The notes under the pieces are model-generated. The model ran no database searches. It had not been told where the DNA came from and saw nothing but the letters and a program-made list of their open reading frames with translations. This document shows, one piece after another, positions 17,938-25,659 of a DNA stretch of 64,000 nt. The stretch's first letter is position 1, and each line of letters opens with the position of its first letter. A program made the position numbers and the translations under genes. Origin of the DNA: an uncultured Lachnospiraceae bacterium (lineage in GTDB: Bacteria; Bacillota; Clostridia; Lachnospirales; Lachnospiraceae); assembly GCA_910588655.1 (NCBI GenBank), contig CAJUPJ010000013.1, positions 1 to 64,000 on the forward strand, given 5' to 3'.

Positions 17938-20901
17938 TTAATAAAGTTCAAATGCTTTCAGGCAGCCACTTCCTTCTCCCCTGAATGTAAGGTAAACAGC
18001 CCATTTGCCATCTGGAATTCCTGCCTCTGCACTAAATTCTGTCCATGTATTAGAAAATTCTACAGGTACTTCTGCAAGACACTCACCATCCCATGTTGTA
18101 CGCATTTCAAATACACCCTTAAAATAACCACGTGTCCAGATTCTAATTCCACTAATGCCCTGGCAGTCAAAATACTTAAAACCTGCTGTTGCCGTATTGT
18201 GTATATTGGCAATATAACCGTCATCCATATCACCATCTTTGCCATCCTGCTTAATTACAGGGCTTGTACTGTCATCACCTGAATACATAGGCAGCTTGTC
18301 TCCAGGTTTATAAGCATCAGTATATGTCTTGTGTACATCCCTGTTGAATAAATTACATGCAATATATGCTGGATGGACTCCCTTGCCATTAAGCGGGCCG
18401 CCATTTAAACCACATGAAGTAAGTTCTGCCTGCCCGAACATGCCGTTGCTGTCCATTTCCAGGCGCTCTGCACACCCCTGCCTGCTGTACCATGTGCCAT
18501 TGGTCTGGCGGTGGTAGAATATATACCATACATCCTTTATCTGCACAATGCTCCCGTGGTTATTACCACCAAATGCTGCCACCATACCTGCTGGTTTGTA
18601 TGTATCTATATGTATGTCACAGTTACTAACCAGCACACCTGAATATTTAAACCCGCTGTCTGGCTTTTCACTAACTGCATAGCATAATTCATGCATTACT
18701 TCTGATGAATATATAAAGTAATATTTATTATTAATTTTGCGTATGGAAGGTGCTTCAAAGAACGCATGGCCTTCAAATTCTGTCCCACTGCTGTATTCAC
18801 TTCCTGGCAGGATTATCACAGGGTCTTGTATTACTGTAAGCATATCATCCCCTAAAACTATTACAGATGCACCCTTCCTGGACTTATCACCTTTTCCGCA
18901 AAAACCTGTATACAGGTAAACCTTGCCATCTTCAAATAAGACACCTGGGTCAAACTGCGGCTGGTCTCCTTCCCTTCCGCCTAATAACACACCATCTTTA
19001 TAATGGACATTTCCATAAAATTTATAATGGCCTGCTGGTGTATCACATACTGCTACTGAAACAGTCTGTAATTTATCCAGTACATAGTATAAATAATACC
19101 TGCCATCCGGGCCTTTTGTAATATCCGGCGCATACAGGCACATACTGCCGTCTGGGTTTGCAGGGTCATCTGTTTTCTTATAAATTACCCCCTCATACCT
19201 CCAGTCCCCTAAGTTATCTTCTGGCGCTGACCAGCATATATAATCACCCTGGCAGAATACAACACCATTAAAATGGTCATGTGAACCATACACATACACC
19301 CTGCCATCAAAAACATATGGTTCACCATCTGGCACATATTCCCATGAAGGCAGGTATGGGTTAAGTGCTTCTCTCTTTTCATAAGTCCCGCTGTTTCCAG
19401 TATGTTCTATCATAAAATCTATAAATGGCTTTTCTGTACTGCCACTTGTTTTAATGCCATCTGAACTAAAAACCATGCTGCATGCACAGTCCTTTGTATA
19501 TGGCTTCCACTCTGGAAGTTCTTCCCCGTCAGTACCAGTGCCATTTGGATTTCCATTCTTAATAAAATTGCATAAATAATCACACATTTTTCTTGCAAGG
19601 TCATAATGCTTTCCAACAAACGGCCTCCAGCACTTGGCAAGTGTTTCAAAAAAGAACCATAAATCTGATGAATGGAAACTTCCAGGATTATCCCATCCAG
19701 GCAGGTTTTCATCAAAACAATAGTAATAGCAGTCCCCGTTATTGCCATTTTCCCTGTTTCTAAGGAATGTACCTTTAATTGCACACTCTATGCCATTTAC
19801 AGGCGCATACCCTCCATTGCTGCATACATGGCTTTCTTCAAACCCAAGAAATTCTTCTGCATTGCTGCCAAATATTACTTCTGCTTTTTCTTTTAATTCT
19901 TCTTCATTTCCAGCATTAATTGTGCTTAAAAATTCATCCATTGTATTCCCTGCCATTAATGGCACACTAATGTACTGGTTCTTGTCAATAAGTTCCAGAG
20001 GGTTTCCATATAAAAATCTCTGGTCACGTACTGTAAACATTCTAGGGTTCTCTTTTACATATTCCGCATATTTCATGCTTAAATAGTGTGCATCCATCAT
20101 TCTTGCCTGGCTGATATTTTCTGCACCTGCAAATTCAATAAACCTTTTTCCGTTTTTCTGTGCACTTTCCATGCTTTCAGGTGAAAAAACAAATTCCCTT
20201 TCATATGGATTCCTAATCATTCCACTCATTATAACAGCCTTCTGGAACAGCCCCTTGTTTTCCATGCAGACCATTTGTGACAAAACACTGCCACCGCCTG
20301 CTGACTGGCCCGCTATTGTAATATTTCCAGGGTCTCCGCCAAACGCCTGTATATTCCTTTTAACCCACTTAAGCCCTGCCTGCTGGTCCAAACTTCCAAA
20401 ATTGGCAGGTGCTTCTGGCTGTTCCATCATAAGTTCTGGATGTGTCATAAACCCAAATACATTCAGCCTGTAACTTACAGTAACAACCACAATACCACGC
20501 CTTGCTATACGTTCACCATCCATCTCCATTTCTGATGTATAACCCCACTGCAAAGCGCCGCCAAAAAACCATACAAGCACAGGCAGGCGGCTTTCATCTG
20601 ATTTTGCATTAGTCCAGATATTCAGGTACAGGCAGTCCTCATCCATTTCAATATCCGGTTCCACATGCCATTCACGGCAGTAAATATCATCACCAACCCC
20701 TGGCGTGTCTTGTACTGGTATTGGCTTAAATTTATAAGCATCCAATATTCCATCCCAGTCTTTACAAGGCATTGGTGCTCTCCACCTGTTTTCATAAACA
20801 GGCGGTGCAGCAAATGGAATTCCCTTAAACGCAGTAATACGTGGGTCTGCCGCTGGAAGCCCCCTGACAAGCCCGTTTTCAGTTTTTGCAATCCTAACCA
20901 T
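17938..20901 (-). CDS. Carboxylesterase - GH43 - CBM6 fusion protein
   Basis: 987 residues with three parts. Residues 1-510 are a type-B carboxylesterase: nucleophile S200 in TIAGQSAGGGS, VSYRLNVFGF, EDCLYLNIW; the usual oxyanion HGGG is FFGGA here. Residues ~516-830 are a GH43 propeller (WEYVPDGEPYVF, YAPDITKGPDGRYY, FFEAPSIRKINNKYY). Residues ~850-987 are a CBM6-like domain (GYIANIHNTATAGFKYFD to LKAFELY). One polypeptide could therefore remove an acyl (acetyl or feruloyl) group and an arabinose or xylose from the same fragment. No signal peptide. It is the first gene of the operon; GGGGGAT precedes ATG. Substrates are inferred. Confidence 0.9.
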   Translation of the reverse strand: MVRIAKTENGLVRGLPAADPRITAFKGIPFAAPPVYENRWRAPMPCKDWDGILDAYKFKPIPVQDTPGVGDDIYCREWHVEPDIEMDEDCLYLNIWTNAKSDESRLPVLVWFFGGALQWGYTSEMEMDGERIARRGIVVVTVSYRLNVFGFMTHPELMMEQPEAPANFGSLDQQAGLKWVKRNIQAFGGDPGNITIAGQSAGGGSVLSQMVCMENKGLFQKAVIMSGMIRNPYEREFVFSPESMESAQKNGKRFIEFAGAENISQARMMDAHYLSMKYAEYVKENPRMFTVRDQRFLYGNPLELIDKNQYISVPLMAGNTMDEFLSTINAGNEEELKEKAEVIFGSNAEEFLGFEESHVCSNGGYAPVNGIECAIKGTFLRNRENGNNGDCYYYCFDENLPGWDNPGSFHSSDLWFFFETLAKCWRPFVGKHYDLARKMCDYLCNFIKNGNPNGTGTDGEELPEWKPYTKDCACSMVFSSDGIKTSGSTEKPFIDFMIEHTGNSGTYEKREALNPYLPSWEYVPDGEPYVFDGRVYVYGSHDHFNGVVFCQGDYICWSAPEDNLGDWRYEGVIYKKTDDPANPDGSMCLYAPDITKGPDGRYYLYYVLDKLQTVSVAVCDTPAGHYKFYGNVHYKDGVLLGGREGDQPQFDPGVLFEDGKVYLYTGFCGKGDKSRKGASVIVLGDDMLTVIQDPVIILPGSEYSSGTEFEGHAFFEAPSIRKINNKYYFIYSSEVMHELCYAVSEKPDSGFKYSGVLVSNCDIHIDTYKPAGMVAAFGGNNHGSIVQIKDVWYIFYHRQTNGTWYSRQGCAERLEMDSNGMFGQAELTSCGLNGGPLNGKGVHPAYIACNLFNRDVHKTYTDAYKPGDKLPMYSGDDSTSPVIKQDGKDGDMDDGYIANIHNTATAGFKYFDCQGISGIRIWTRGYFKGVFEMRTTWDGECLAEVPVEFSNTWTEFSAEAGIPDGKWAVYLTFRGEGSGCLKAFELY

Positions 20902-21007
20902 CCTTTATCCCCCATTCTTTTTAAATATATAAGAAACCCAATGCCACCTTTAGGCGGCACAAATAGAAAAACGAATATTTTCACACTAATTTCCTATAAA
21001 TATAAAA

Positions 21008-21060
21008 ATACCTTTAACTGTTATTACACTCTTTAAGAGTATAATATCCGTTAAAGGTAT
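21008..21060 (-). terminator. Hairpin downstream of the GT2 glycosyltransferase
   Basis: Inverted 11-mers ATACCTTTAAC and GTTAAAGGTAT enclose a smaller CTCTTTAAGAG palindrome. It follows the stop of the minus-strand glycosyltransferase by 31 bases. T richness after the stem is modest, so termination is likely but not certain. Confidence 0.6.
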
Positions 21061-21090
21061 TCTAATCAATTATTGCTTTTTAATTTCTAT

Positions 21091-22065
21091 TTATTGCTTG
21101 TTTTGGCATGGGGAAGCTTCATAAAGGACTTTCTCTATTATAAATCTTGGCCTTTCTTTTACTTCCATATATATTTTGCCTATATATTCACCTATAATCC
21201 CAAGTGACAAAAGAATAATGCCACCTATTCCCCAAAGGGATATAACAATGCTTGTCCATCCTGCAACTACTCTTCCCATAGCCCATACCACAATGAAATA
21301 TATTAACATAAGTATACTTATTGAAAAAACCAGCATACCAATAGTTGTAATCATTCTTATAGGTTTTACACTGCATGATGTAATTCCATCCACTGCAAAT
21401 GATACCATCTTTTTAAGCGGGTATTTTGATTCCCCTGCAAAACGTTCATGGCGTTCATAATATACTATATCTGTTTCATAACCAATCATAGGGACTATGC
21501 CCCTTAAGAAAAGATTTACTTCCTTAAACTGTGCAAGCCCCTCTAAAGCCCTCTTGCTCATAAGCCTGTAATCCGCATGGTCTTCCAGCGTATCAGCACC
21601 CATAAACTTCATAACCTTATAAAATGCATGTGCTGTGCCACGCTTAAACACAGTATCCGTTGCCCTTGTGGAACGCACACCATATACAATATCTTTTCCT
21701 TCAAGGAATTTATCAATAAACTGTCCGATTGCACCCACATCATCCTGCAAATCAGCATCAAGTGAAATTGCTGCATCTGCATAATCCTTCGCAGTCATAA
21801 GCCCCGCAAGAAGTGCATTCTGGTGTCCTCTGTTATGTGCAAGGTTTATGCCTGTAAAAATATGGTCTTCCTCATGTAACTGGGATATAATATTCCATGT
21901 CATATCTTTAGAACCATCATTTACAAATGCAATCCGGCTCTGGCTGCTTATCTTTCCTTCTGCCATCAGTCCATGCATAATGTCCCTTAGCTGCTTAGAA
22001 GTTTCAGGAAGCACCTCCTGTTCATTATAACATGGTATAACTAGCCATACAGTATTAGATTTCAT
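21091..22065 (-). CDS. GT2 family glycosyltransferase (GtrB/DPM1-like)
   Basis: 324 residues: GT-A domain with VIPCYNEQEVLPET, AFVNDGSKDMTW and the metal-binding ISLDADLQDD, followed by two hydrophobic membrane segments near residues 230-255 and 265-290. This build matches enzymes that load a sugar (glucose, mannose, GlcNAc) on to undecaprenyl or dolichyl-type phosphate at the inner face of the membrane for later use in cell-surface glycosylation. No flippase or final transferase gene adjoins it. The ribosome-binding site (AGAGAGG) is far from ATG. Confidence 0.9.
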   Translation of the reverse strand: MKSNTVWLVIPCYNEQEVLPETSKQLRDIMHGLMAEGKISSQSRIAFVNDGSKDMTWNIISQLHEEDHIFTGINLAHNRGHQNALLAGLMTAKDYADAAISLDADLQDDVGAIGQFIDKFLEGKDIVYGVRSTRATDTVFKRGTAHAFYKVMKFMGADTLEDHADYRLMSKRALEGLAQFKEVNLFLRGIVPMIGYETDIVYYERHERFAGESKYPLKKMVSFAVDGITSCSVKPIRMITTIGMLVFSISILMLIYFIVVWAMGRVVAGWTSIVISLWGIGGIILLSLGIIGEYIGKIYMEVKERPRFIIEKVLYEASPCQNKQ

Positions 22066-22098
22066 ATTAGTATAAAATTACCTCTCTGATATATTTGC

Positions 22099-22545
22099 CT
22101 ATTTAAACATGCTTCCAAGAACCTGGTTTACAAGGCTTCCGTCAGCTTTGCCTTTAACCCTTGGCATAAGCACTTTCATTATCTTTCCTTTATCAGAAGC
22201 GGCAGGTGTTTCAATAGAAAGTTCACCAAGTACAGAATTTATAACTTCTGTTATCTCAGCTTCATCCATCATCTTAGGTGCATATTCCTCAAGCACTTTA
22301 ATAGTGTAATTACATTCATCAATAATATCCTGCCTGTCTGCAGGTGTCATTTCAAGTGTTTCCTTAGACTGCTTAATCAGCTTTAAAACAACATGGTTCT
22401 CATCTTCTTCAGTAAGTTCTGCCATTTTGTTTATCTGGAAATTTTTAAGTTCTGTAAGAAGGCCTGAAAGGACATTTTTACGCTCTTTGTCCTTTGCTTT
22501 CATAGCTGCCATCATTTCACTGCGTACTAAATCAATCTTGCCCAT
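22099..22545 (-). CDS. yqeY: GatB/YqeY domain protein
   Basis: 148 residues of the YqeY family, related to the tail domain of the amidotransferase GatB: KAKDKERKNVLSGLLTELKNFQI near the start, DECNYTIKVLEEYAPKMMDEAEI in the middle and MKVLMPRVKGKADGSLVNQVL near the end. Stand-alone YqeY proteins are thought to help tRNA-linked amidation or tRNA binding, but their role is poorly known. AGGAGGATTTTATAATG gives a strong start. Often found beside rpsU, which is 1.9 kb upstream here. Confidence 0.92.
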   Translation of the reverse strand: MGKIDLVRSEMMAAMKAKDKERKNVLSGLLTELKNFQINKMAELTEEDENHVVLKLIKQSKETLEMTPADRQDIIDECNYTIKVLEEYAPKMMDEAEITEVINSVLGELSIETPAASDKGKIMKVLMPRVKGKADGSLVNQVLGSMFK

Positions 22546-22585
22546 TATAAAATCCTCCTTTTATATTATATCCTTTTAGTATAAA

Positions 22586-22677
22586 AATATCCCCAGGCGG
22601 CAGGGCTGCCCTGGATATTATTATAAATTTACAGGCGTGCCTATGGAACACCACAATAAAGTTCCAGGGGCACGCCT
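22586..22677 (-). terminator. Two hairpins ending the Ig-like gene transcript
   Basis: Stem-loop one has AGGCGTGCC (22633-22641) pairing with GGCACGCCT (22669-22677), with an extra GGAAC/GTTCC step inside. Stem-loop two pairs AATATCC with GGATATT (22586-22619). Both lie between the stop of the Ig-like gene and the start of yqeY. Neither has a long T run. Confidence 0.6.
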
Positions 22678-22709
22678 TATTTTACTAAATCTTATTCTTG
22701 GTCTGCCTT

Positions 22710-23708
22710 CTAACGTACTTCATAAATAATTGTTCCTGAAGGCTTATATGATGCTGTACGTAAATCAGCTTTCTTATTCTTTAAAGCAGATTTCTTAATA
22801 ACAAACTTAAAGTCCTTTGAACTGCCAGAATTTAAAGACATTTTCTTGTTCTTAACTTTAAATGTACCAACTGCCTTTCCAGCAGCATCATTTACTTTAA
22901 TAGTTAATTTCTTAATCTTTGTAGCCCTGTAGCCCCTGTTATTTAAAACACTTGCTTTAAGGACAAGGTTTCCTTTGCCATCATAAGACATTTTATAAAC
23001 CTGTACCTGTGAATTGCCATATTCAACTGATGAAGCATATCTTCTTGTTTCATTATATTCATTCTTATATACTGTAACTGTACATGTGCCGATAACCTGT
23101 CCATCTGCTGTTGAAGCTGTAATCTTTGCCCCTCCTGCCTTTTTAGCTGTAACCTTTCCAGCAGAGTTTACTGTTGCAACACTGTTATCACTGCTTGCCC
23201 ATACAACTTCACCTGTAGCACCTGAAACAGAAAGTTTTTCTGTAAAGCCCTTTGTAAGTGTAATAGAATTCTGGCTAAGCACTGCAGAAGCTTTTTCCTG
23301 TGATACTGAAATAGCATATTGTGTATCTGTATTAAAGTTTAATACTACTTTCCAGTCAGCAGGTAAAGGTTCAGCCATCTGTAAAGAATAGATATATGCA
23401 TTAAGTGTCTCAGCATACTGCCATGATGTAGCATCCTCTGTTAATGTAGCTGTATTAACAAATGTATCATTCTGGTAAAATGACAACATCCCGCCAACCA
23501 TCTGTGGAACTAATAAATCAATATAAACTTTCCCTGAATCACTTACTTGAAAATTATATGTAACCTCAGTATTTGCTGTTGCTGTTCCTTCTTCATATAA
23601 AAGAGGAACTTCCTCTGCTTTAGTTGTAACAGGATTGTATGCAATACCGCTTATTGTCAAAGCAGCTGCTACTAATACAGCTCCTGTTTTCTTAAAAATA
23701 CTATTCAT
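22710..23708 (-). CDS. Secreted protein with bacterial Ig-like (BIG2) domain
   Basis: 332 residues. An N-terminal signal peptide (MNSIFKKTGAVLVAAALTIS, cleavage near TKAEE), then a beta-rich region of unknown type (~residues 35-150), then a BIG2 domain (SITLTKGFTEKLSVSG, VVWASSDNSVATVNSAGKV, TASTADG, CTVTVYK) and a C-terminal ~100-residue domain with KIKKLTIKVNDAAGKAVGTFKV. Cell-surface or secreted; function unknown. The start chosen has GGAGG ten bases upstream; two earlier Met codons lack a site and would hide the signal peptide. A promoter lies 57 bases upstream, and the gene stands alone. Confidence 0.85.
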   Translation of the reverse strand: MNSIFKKTGAVLVAAALTISGIAYNPVTTKAEEVPLLYEEGTATANTEVTYNFQVSDSGKVYIDLLVPQMVGGMLSFYQNDTFVNTATLTEDATSWQYAETLNAYIYSLQMAEPLPADWKVVLNFNTDTQYAISVSQEKASAVLSQNSITLTKGFTEKLSVSGATGEVVWASSDNSVATVNSAGKVTAKKAGGAKITASTADGQVIGTCTVTVYKNEYNETRRYASSVEYGNSQVQVYKMSYDGKGNLVLKASVLNNRGYRATKIKKLTIKVNDAAGKAVGTFKVKNKKMSLNSGSSKDFKFVIKKSALKNKKADLRTASYKPSGTIIYEVR

Positions 23709-23764
23709 TTTGATAATTTCCTCCATTCTGCGTCCCACGCGCAAACTATTTTTACAACAATAAC

Positions 23765-23793
23765 AGTATAACAAACCTACAACAATTTCACAA
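23765..23793 (-). promoter_or_regulatory. Sigma-A-type promoter of the Ig-like gene
   Basis: On the minus strand TTGTGA, 17 bases, TATACT, placed 57 bases ahead of the ATG. Seen by pattern only. Confidence 0.6.
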
Positions 23794-23932
23794 GATATTT
23801 TTAACAATTTGTACATATTTTAGCAATAATATATATAAAAGCTTTCCAATTAATATAGAAATTGGTACATTTTCACCTTTTATATAGCATTTTCTGACAT
23901 TTTACGGCATTATAGAACTTTTTCTGGCAAAC

Positions 23933-23960
23933 AAAAAGACTATATATCCCATATAGCCTT
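23933..23960 (-). terminator. Terminator of the tRNA-Gln pair
   Basis: On the minus strand GGCTATATGGGATATATAGTC followed by a T run, 21 bases after the second tRNA. Position and T tract fit an intrinsic terminator. Confidence 0.75.
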
Positions 23961-23980
23961 TACATTAATTTAAACCTTAA

Positions 23981-24052
23981 CTGGGCTACAAGGATTCGAA
24001 CCTTGAAATGCTGGAGTCAGAGTCCAGTGCCTTACCGTTTGGCGATAGCCCA
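23981..24052 (-). tRNA. tRNA-Gln (anticodon CUG), copy 2 of the transcript
   Basis: 72 bases folding as a full cloverleaf: acceptor TGGGCTA/TAGCCCA with discriminator G, D arm GCCAAACGGTAAGGC, anticodon stem CTGGA/TCCAG with loop CTCTGAC (anticodon CTG), T arm CAAGG-TTCGAAT-CCTTG. The CCA end is not encoded. Identical to the copy 54 bases upstream. Confidence 0.95.
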
Positions 24053-24106
24053 TCAATCAGATTATAAGGAAAACAGTAAATACTGCTCCCTGTTTTTAAA
24101 AACAAA

Positions 24107-24178
24107 CTGGGCTACAAGGATTCGAACCTTGAAATGCTGGAGTCAGAGTCCAGTGCCTTACCGTTTGGCGATAGCCCA
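24107..24178 (-). tRNA. tRNA-Gln (anticodon CUG), copy 1 of the transcript
   Basis: Same 72-base cloverleaf and anticodon CTG as the neighbouring gene. A consensus promoter lies about 45 bases upstream, so both copies are made as one transcript. The CUG anticodon reads CAG, which is by eye the favoured Gln codon in the genes of this window. Confidence 0.95.
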
Positions 24179-24220
24179 TCAATAACTATAAATGCTTTTC
24201 CTTAACCAAAGCACTTGCTT

Positions 24221-24249
24221 ATTATATTATATGGTTTATAAAAATGCAA
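24221..24249 (-). promoter_or_regulatory. Promoter of the tRNA-Gln pair
   Basis: On the minus strand TTGCAT, 17 bases, TATAAT, about 43 bases ahead of the first tRNA. Very close to the sigma-A consensus. Confidence 0.8.
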
Positions 24250-24280
24250 GCTTTTTTTCTAATTTTTTTTTAAAAATGTT

Positions 24281-24311
24281 AAAAGCAGGCATCTGCAAAA
24301 TGCCAGCCTGC
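24281..24311 (-). terminator. Terminator of rpsU
   Basis: On the minus strand the stem GCAGGC / GCCTGC is followed by TTTTAACATTTTT and a further long T run. It lies 88 bases after the rpsU stop. Confidence 0.75.
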
Positions 24312-24398
24312 CTGGCATAACCCCAGGGTATACATTATCCAGGCTGGTAAAAAGACCACTTAATACAAAGTGGCCGTAATAATGGAAAACACTATTAA

Positions 24399-24572
24399 TT
24401 AATATTTGCGCTTACGGGCAGCCTCAGACTTCTTCTTACGACGTACGCTTGGCTTCTCATAATGCTCTCTTTTACGGATTTCCTGCTGGATACCTGCTTT
24501 AGCACAATTTCTTTTAAAACGGCGCAAAGCGTTATCCAGTGTCTCGTTCTCTTTTACGATTACATTTGACAT
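24399..24572 (-). CDS. rpsU: 30S ribosomal protein S21
   Basis: 57 residues: SNVIVKENETLDNALRRFKR, then AGIQQEIRKREHYEKPS and a basic tail RRKKKSEAARKRKY, the complete bS21 pattern. It binds the small-subunit platform near the 3' end of 16S rRNA and helps initiation. The ATG chosen follows GGGAGG; the longer in-frame extension upstream is leader sequence. Its own promoter and a leader hairpin lie upstream and a terminator downstream, so it is monocistronic. Confidence 0.97.
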   Translation of the reverse strand: MSNVIVKENETLDNALRRFKRNCAKAGIQQEIRKREHYEKPSVRRKKKSEAARKRKY

Positions 24573-24644
24573 TGTCTCACACCTAACCTCCCTCCAGTTG
24601 TAAATTATGCTTCCAATACACAACTGTATAGGGTAATATTTTAC

Positions 24645-24683
24645 GCAGAACCGCATAGCTAGTAAAACAACCCTCCGTTCTGC
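24645..24683 (-). promoter_or_regulatory. Leader hairpin of rpsU
   Basis: In the 5' leader of rpsU, GCAGAAC and GTTCTGC form a 7-bp stem closing a 25-base loop. Such leader structures can serve autoregulation of ribosomal protein genes; that role is a guess here. Confidence 0.4.
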
Positions 24684-24696
24684 TTGCACAAAGAAT

Positions 24697-24724
24697 ATTA
24701 TACCATATTATCTATATTAGTCAA
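24697..24724 (-). promoter_or_regulatory. Promoter of rpsU
   Basis: On the minus strand TTGACT, 16 bases, TATAAT, about 125 bases ahead of the rpsU start. Strong sigma-A match. Confidence 0.8.
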
Positions 24725-24786
24725 CTACTTTTTACCAGAACTTCACATCTGTTTTATAAATTCCTGTACAATAAAATGTATGTGGG

Positions 24787-24902
24787 ATAATTTCCAGTTA
24801 TCCTGCTAAATCTGCCGGTTTATGTTTTTTCTGGAATTTTGCCAGCAGACAGCAAGTTTCTAATGTCCCATCTAGTATTATTACATGACGAGGGCACTTC
24901 AG
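24787..24902 (+). repeat. Truncated hairpin repeat arm (I) at the end of the DeoR-family gene
   Basis: Begins with a perfect ATAATTTCCAGTTAT and keeps the half-arm landmarks TTTTGCCAGCAGACAGCA and TATTATTACATGACGAGGGCACTTCAGC, matching the left half of the second arm at 58.25-58.32 kb. It then stops; the tip, core and far end are missing. The last bases overlap the stop codon of the DeoR-family gene. With the rpsU leader it accounts for the 326-base gap between rpsU and that gene. Confidence 0.75.
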
Positions 24903-25645
24903 CCTGCAACTATAATATTACAACATCCATTGTAATCTTTTGAAGGTTTTCTTTCTGTTATTATTTGTGCGTCCTCAAGCTTGGCAAAGCTTATAGCAGT
25001 AATTTTACCGAATTTTGATGAATCTGCCAGAATATACTTCTGGTGGCAATGTTCCATAGCTATTTGCTTAACTATTGATTCGCTGCTGTCTGGTGTAGTA
25101 TATCCAAACCGCCTGCTAATTCCGTTCGTGCCAAAAAAACCTTTTGTAAAATGGTATTTCTGTAAACTTAAAACAGCCTGGCTTCCTATAACAGCTTCTG
25201 TCGTGCCTTTGAGCTCCCCTCCTGTCAAAAGCACTTTGAACCCTTCAATTGCCAGCCTTCTTGCATGGTCTACTGCATTTGTCACGAATGTAACATTTTT
25301 TTCTGATAAATATTCAATCATGTAACCAGTAGTTGTACCTGCATCCAGATAAACAAAATCATTTTCCTGGATTAAACCGGCAGCATACCTGGCAATCTGC
25401 CGTTTCTCTGCCGGTTTTACCTCTTGTTTCTGTGCAACAGAAAGTTCTGTTATTGTATATGGATTTTCAATTGCTACTGCACCGCCAAAGACTTTGCTTA
25501 ATTTACCAGCCTTATCTAATGTTGCCAGGTCCCTGCGTACCGTAGAGTCAGACCCGCCTGTCATCTCTTTGATTTCTGATACAGAAATGCTGTTTTTTTC
25601 TTTTAACATCTGCAAAATAATTTCATGGCGCTTTTCTGTCAACAT
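24899..25645 (-). CDS. fruR: DeoR-family repressor of the fructose PTS operon
   Basis: 248 residues. N-terminal winged helix (RHEIILQMLKEKNSISVSEIKE, SDSTVRRDLATLDKAGKLSKVFGGAV) and C-terminal sugar-phosphate sensor (DFVYLDAGTTTGYMIEYL, VTNAVDHARRL, LTGGELKGTTEAVIGSQA, DSSKFGKITAISFA). DeoR proteins of this kind repress fructose genes and are released by fructose 1-phosphate. It is the last gene of the fru operon, 14 bases after ptsI, so it would be autoregulated. Its stop codon lies within the end of a truncated repeat element. Confidence 0.9.
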   Translation of the reverse strand: MLTEKRHEIILQMLKEKNSISVSEIKEMTGGSDSTVRRDLATLDKAGKLSKVFGGAVAIENPYTITELSVAQKQEVKPAEKRQIARYAAGLIQENDFVYLDAGTTTGYMIEYLSEKNVTFVTNAVDHARRLAIEGFKVLLTGGELKGTTEAVIGSQAVLSLQKYHFTKGFFGTNGISRRFGYTTPDSSESIVKQIAMEHCHQKYILADSSKFGKITAISFAKLEDAQIITERKPSKDYNGCCNIIVAG

Positions 25646-25659
25646 AGTTTCCCTTCCCT

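Noticed and set aside
24003..24185. 60-codon frame made of two repeated peptides
   Set aside because: It is an artefact of the two identical tRNA genes.
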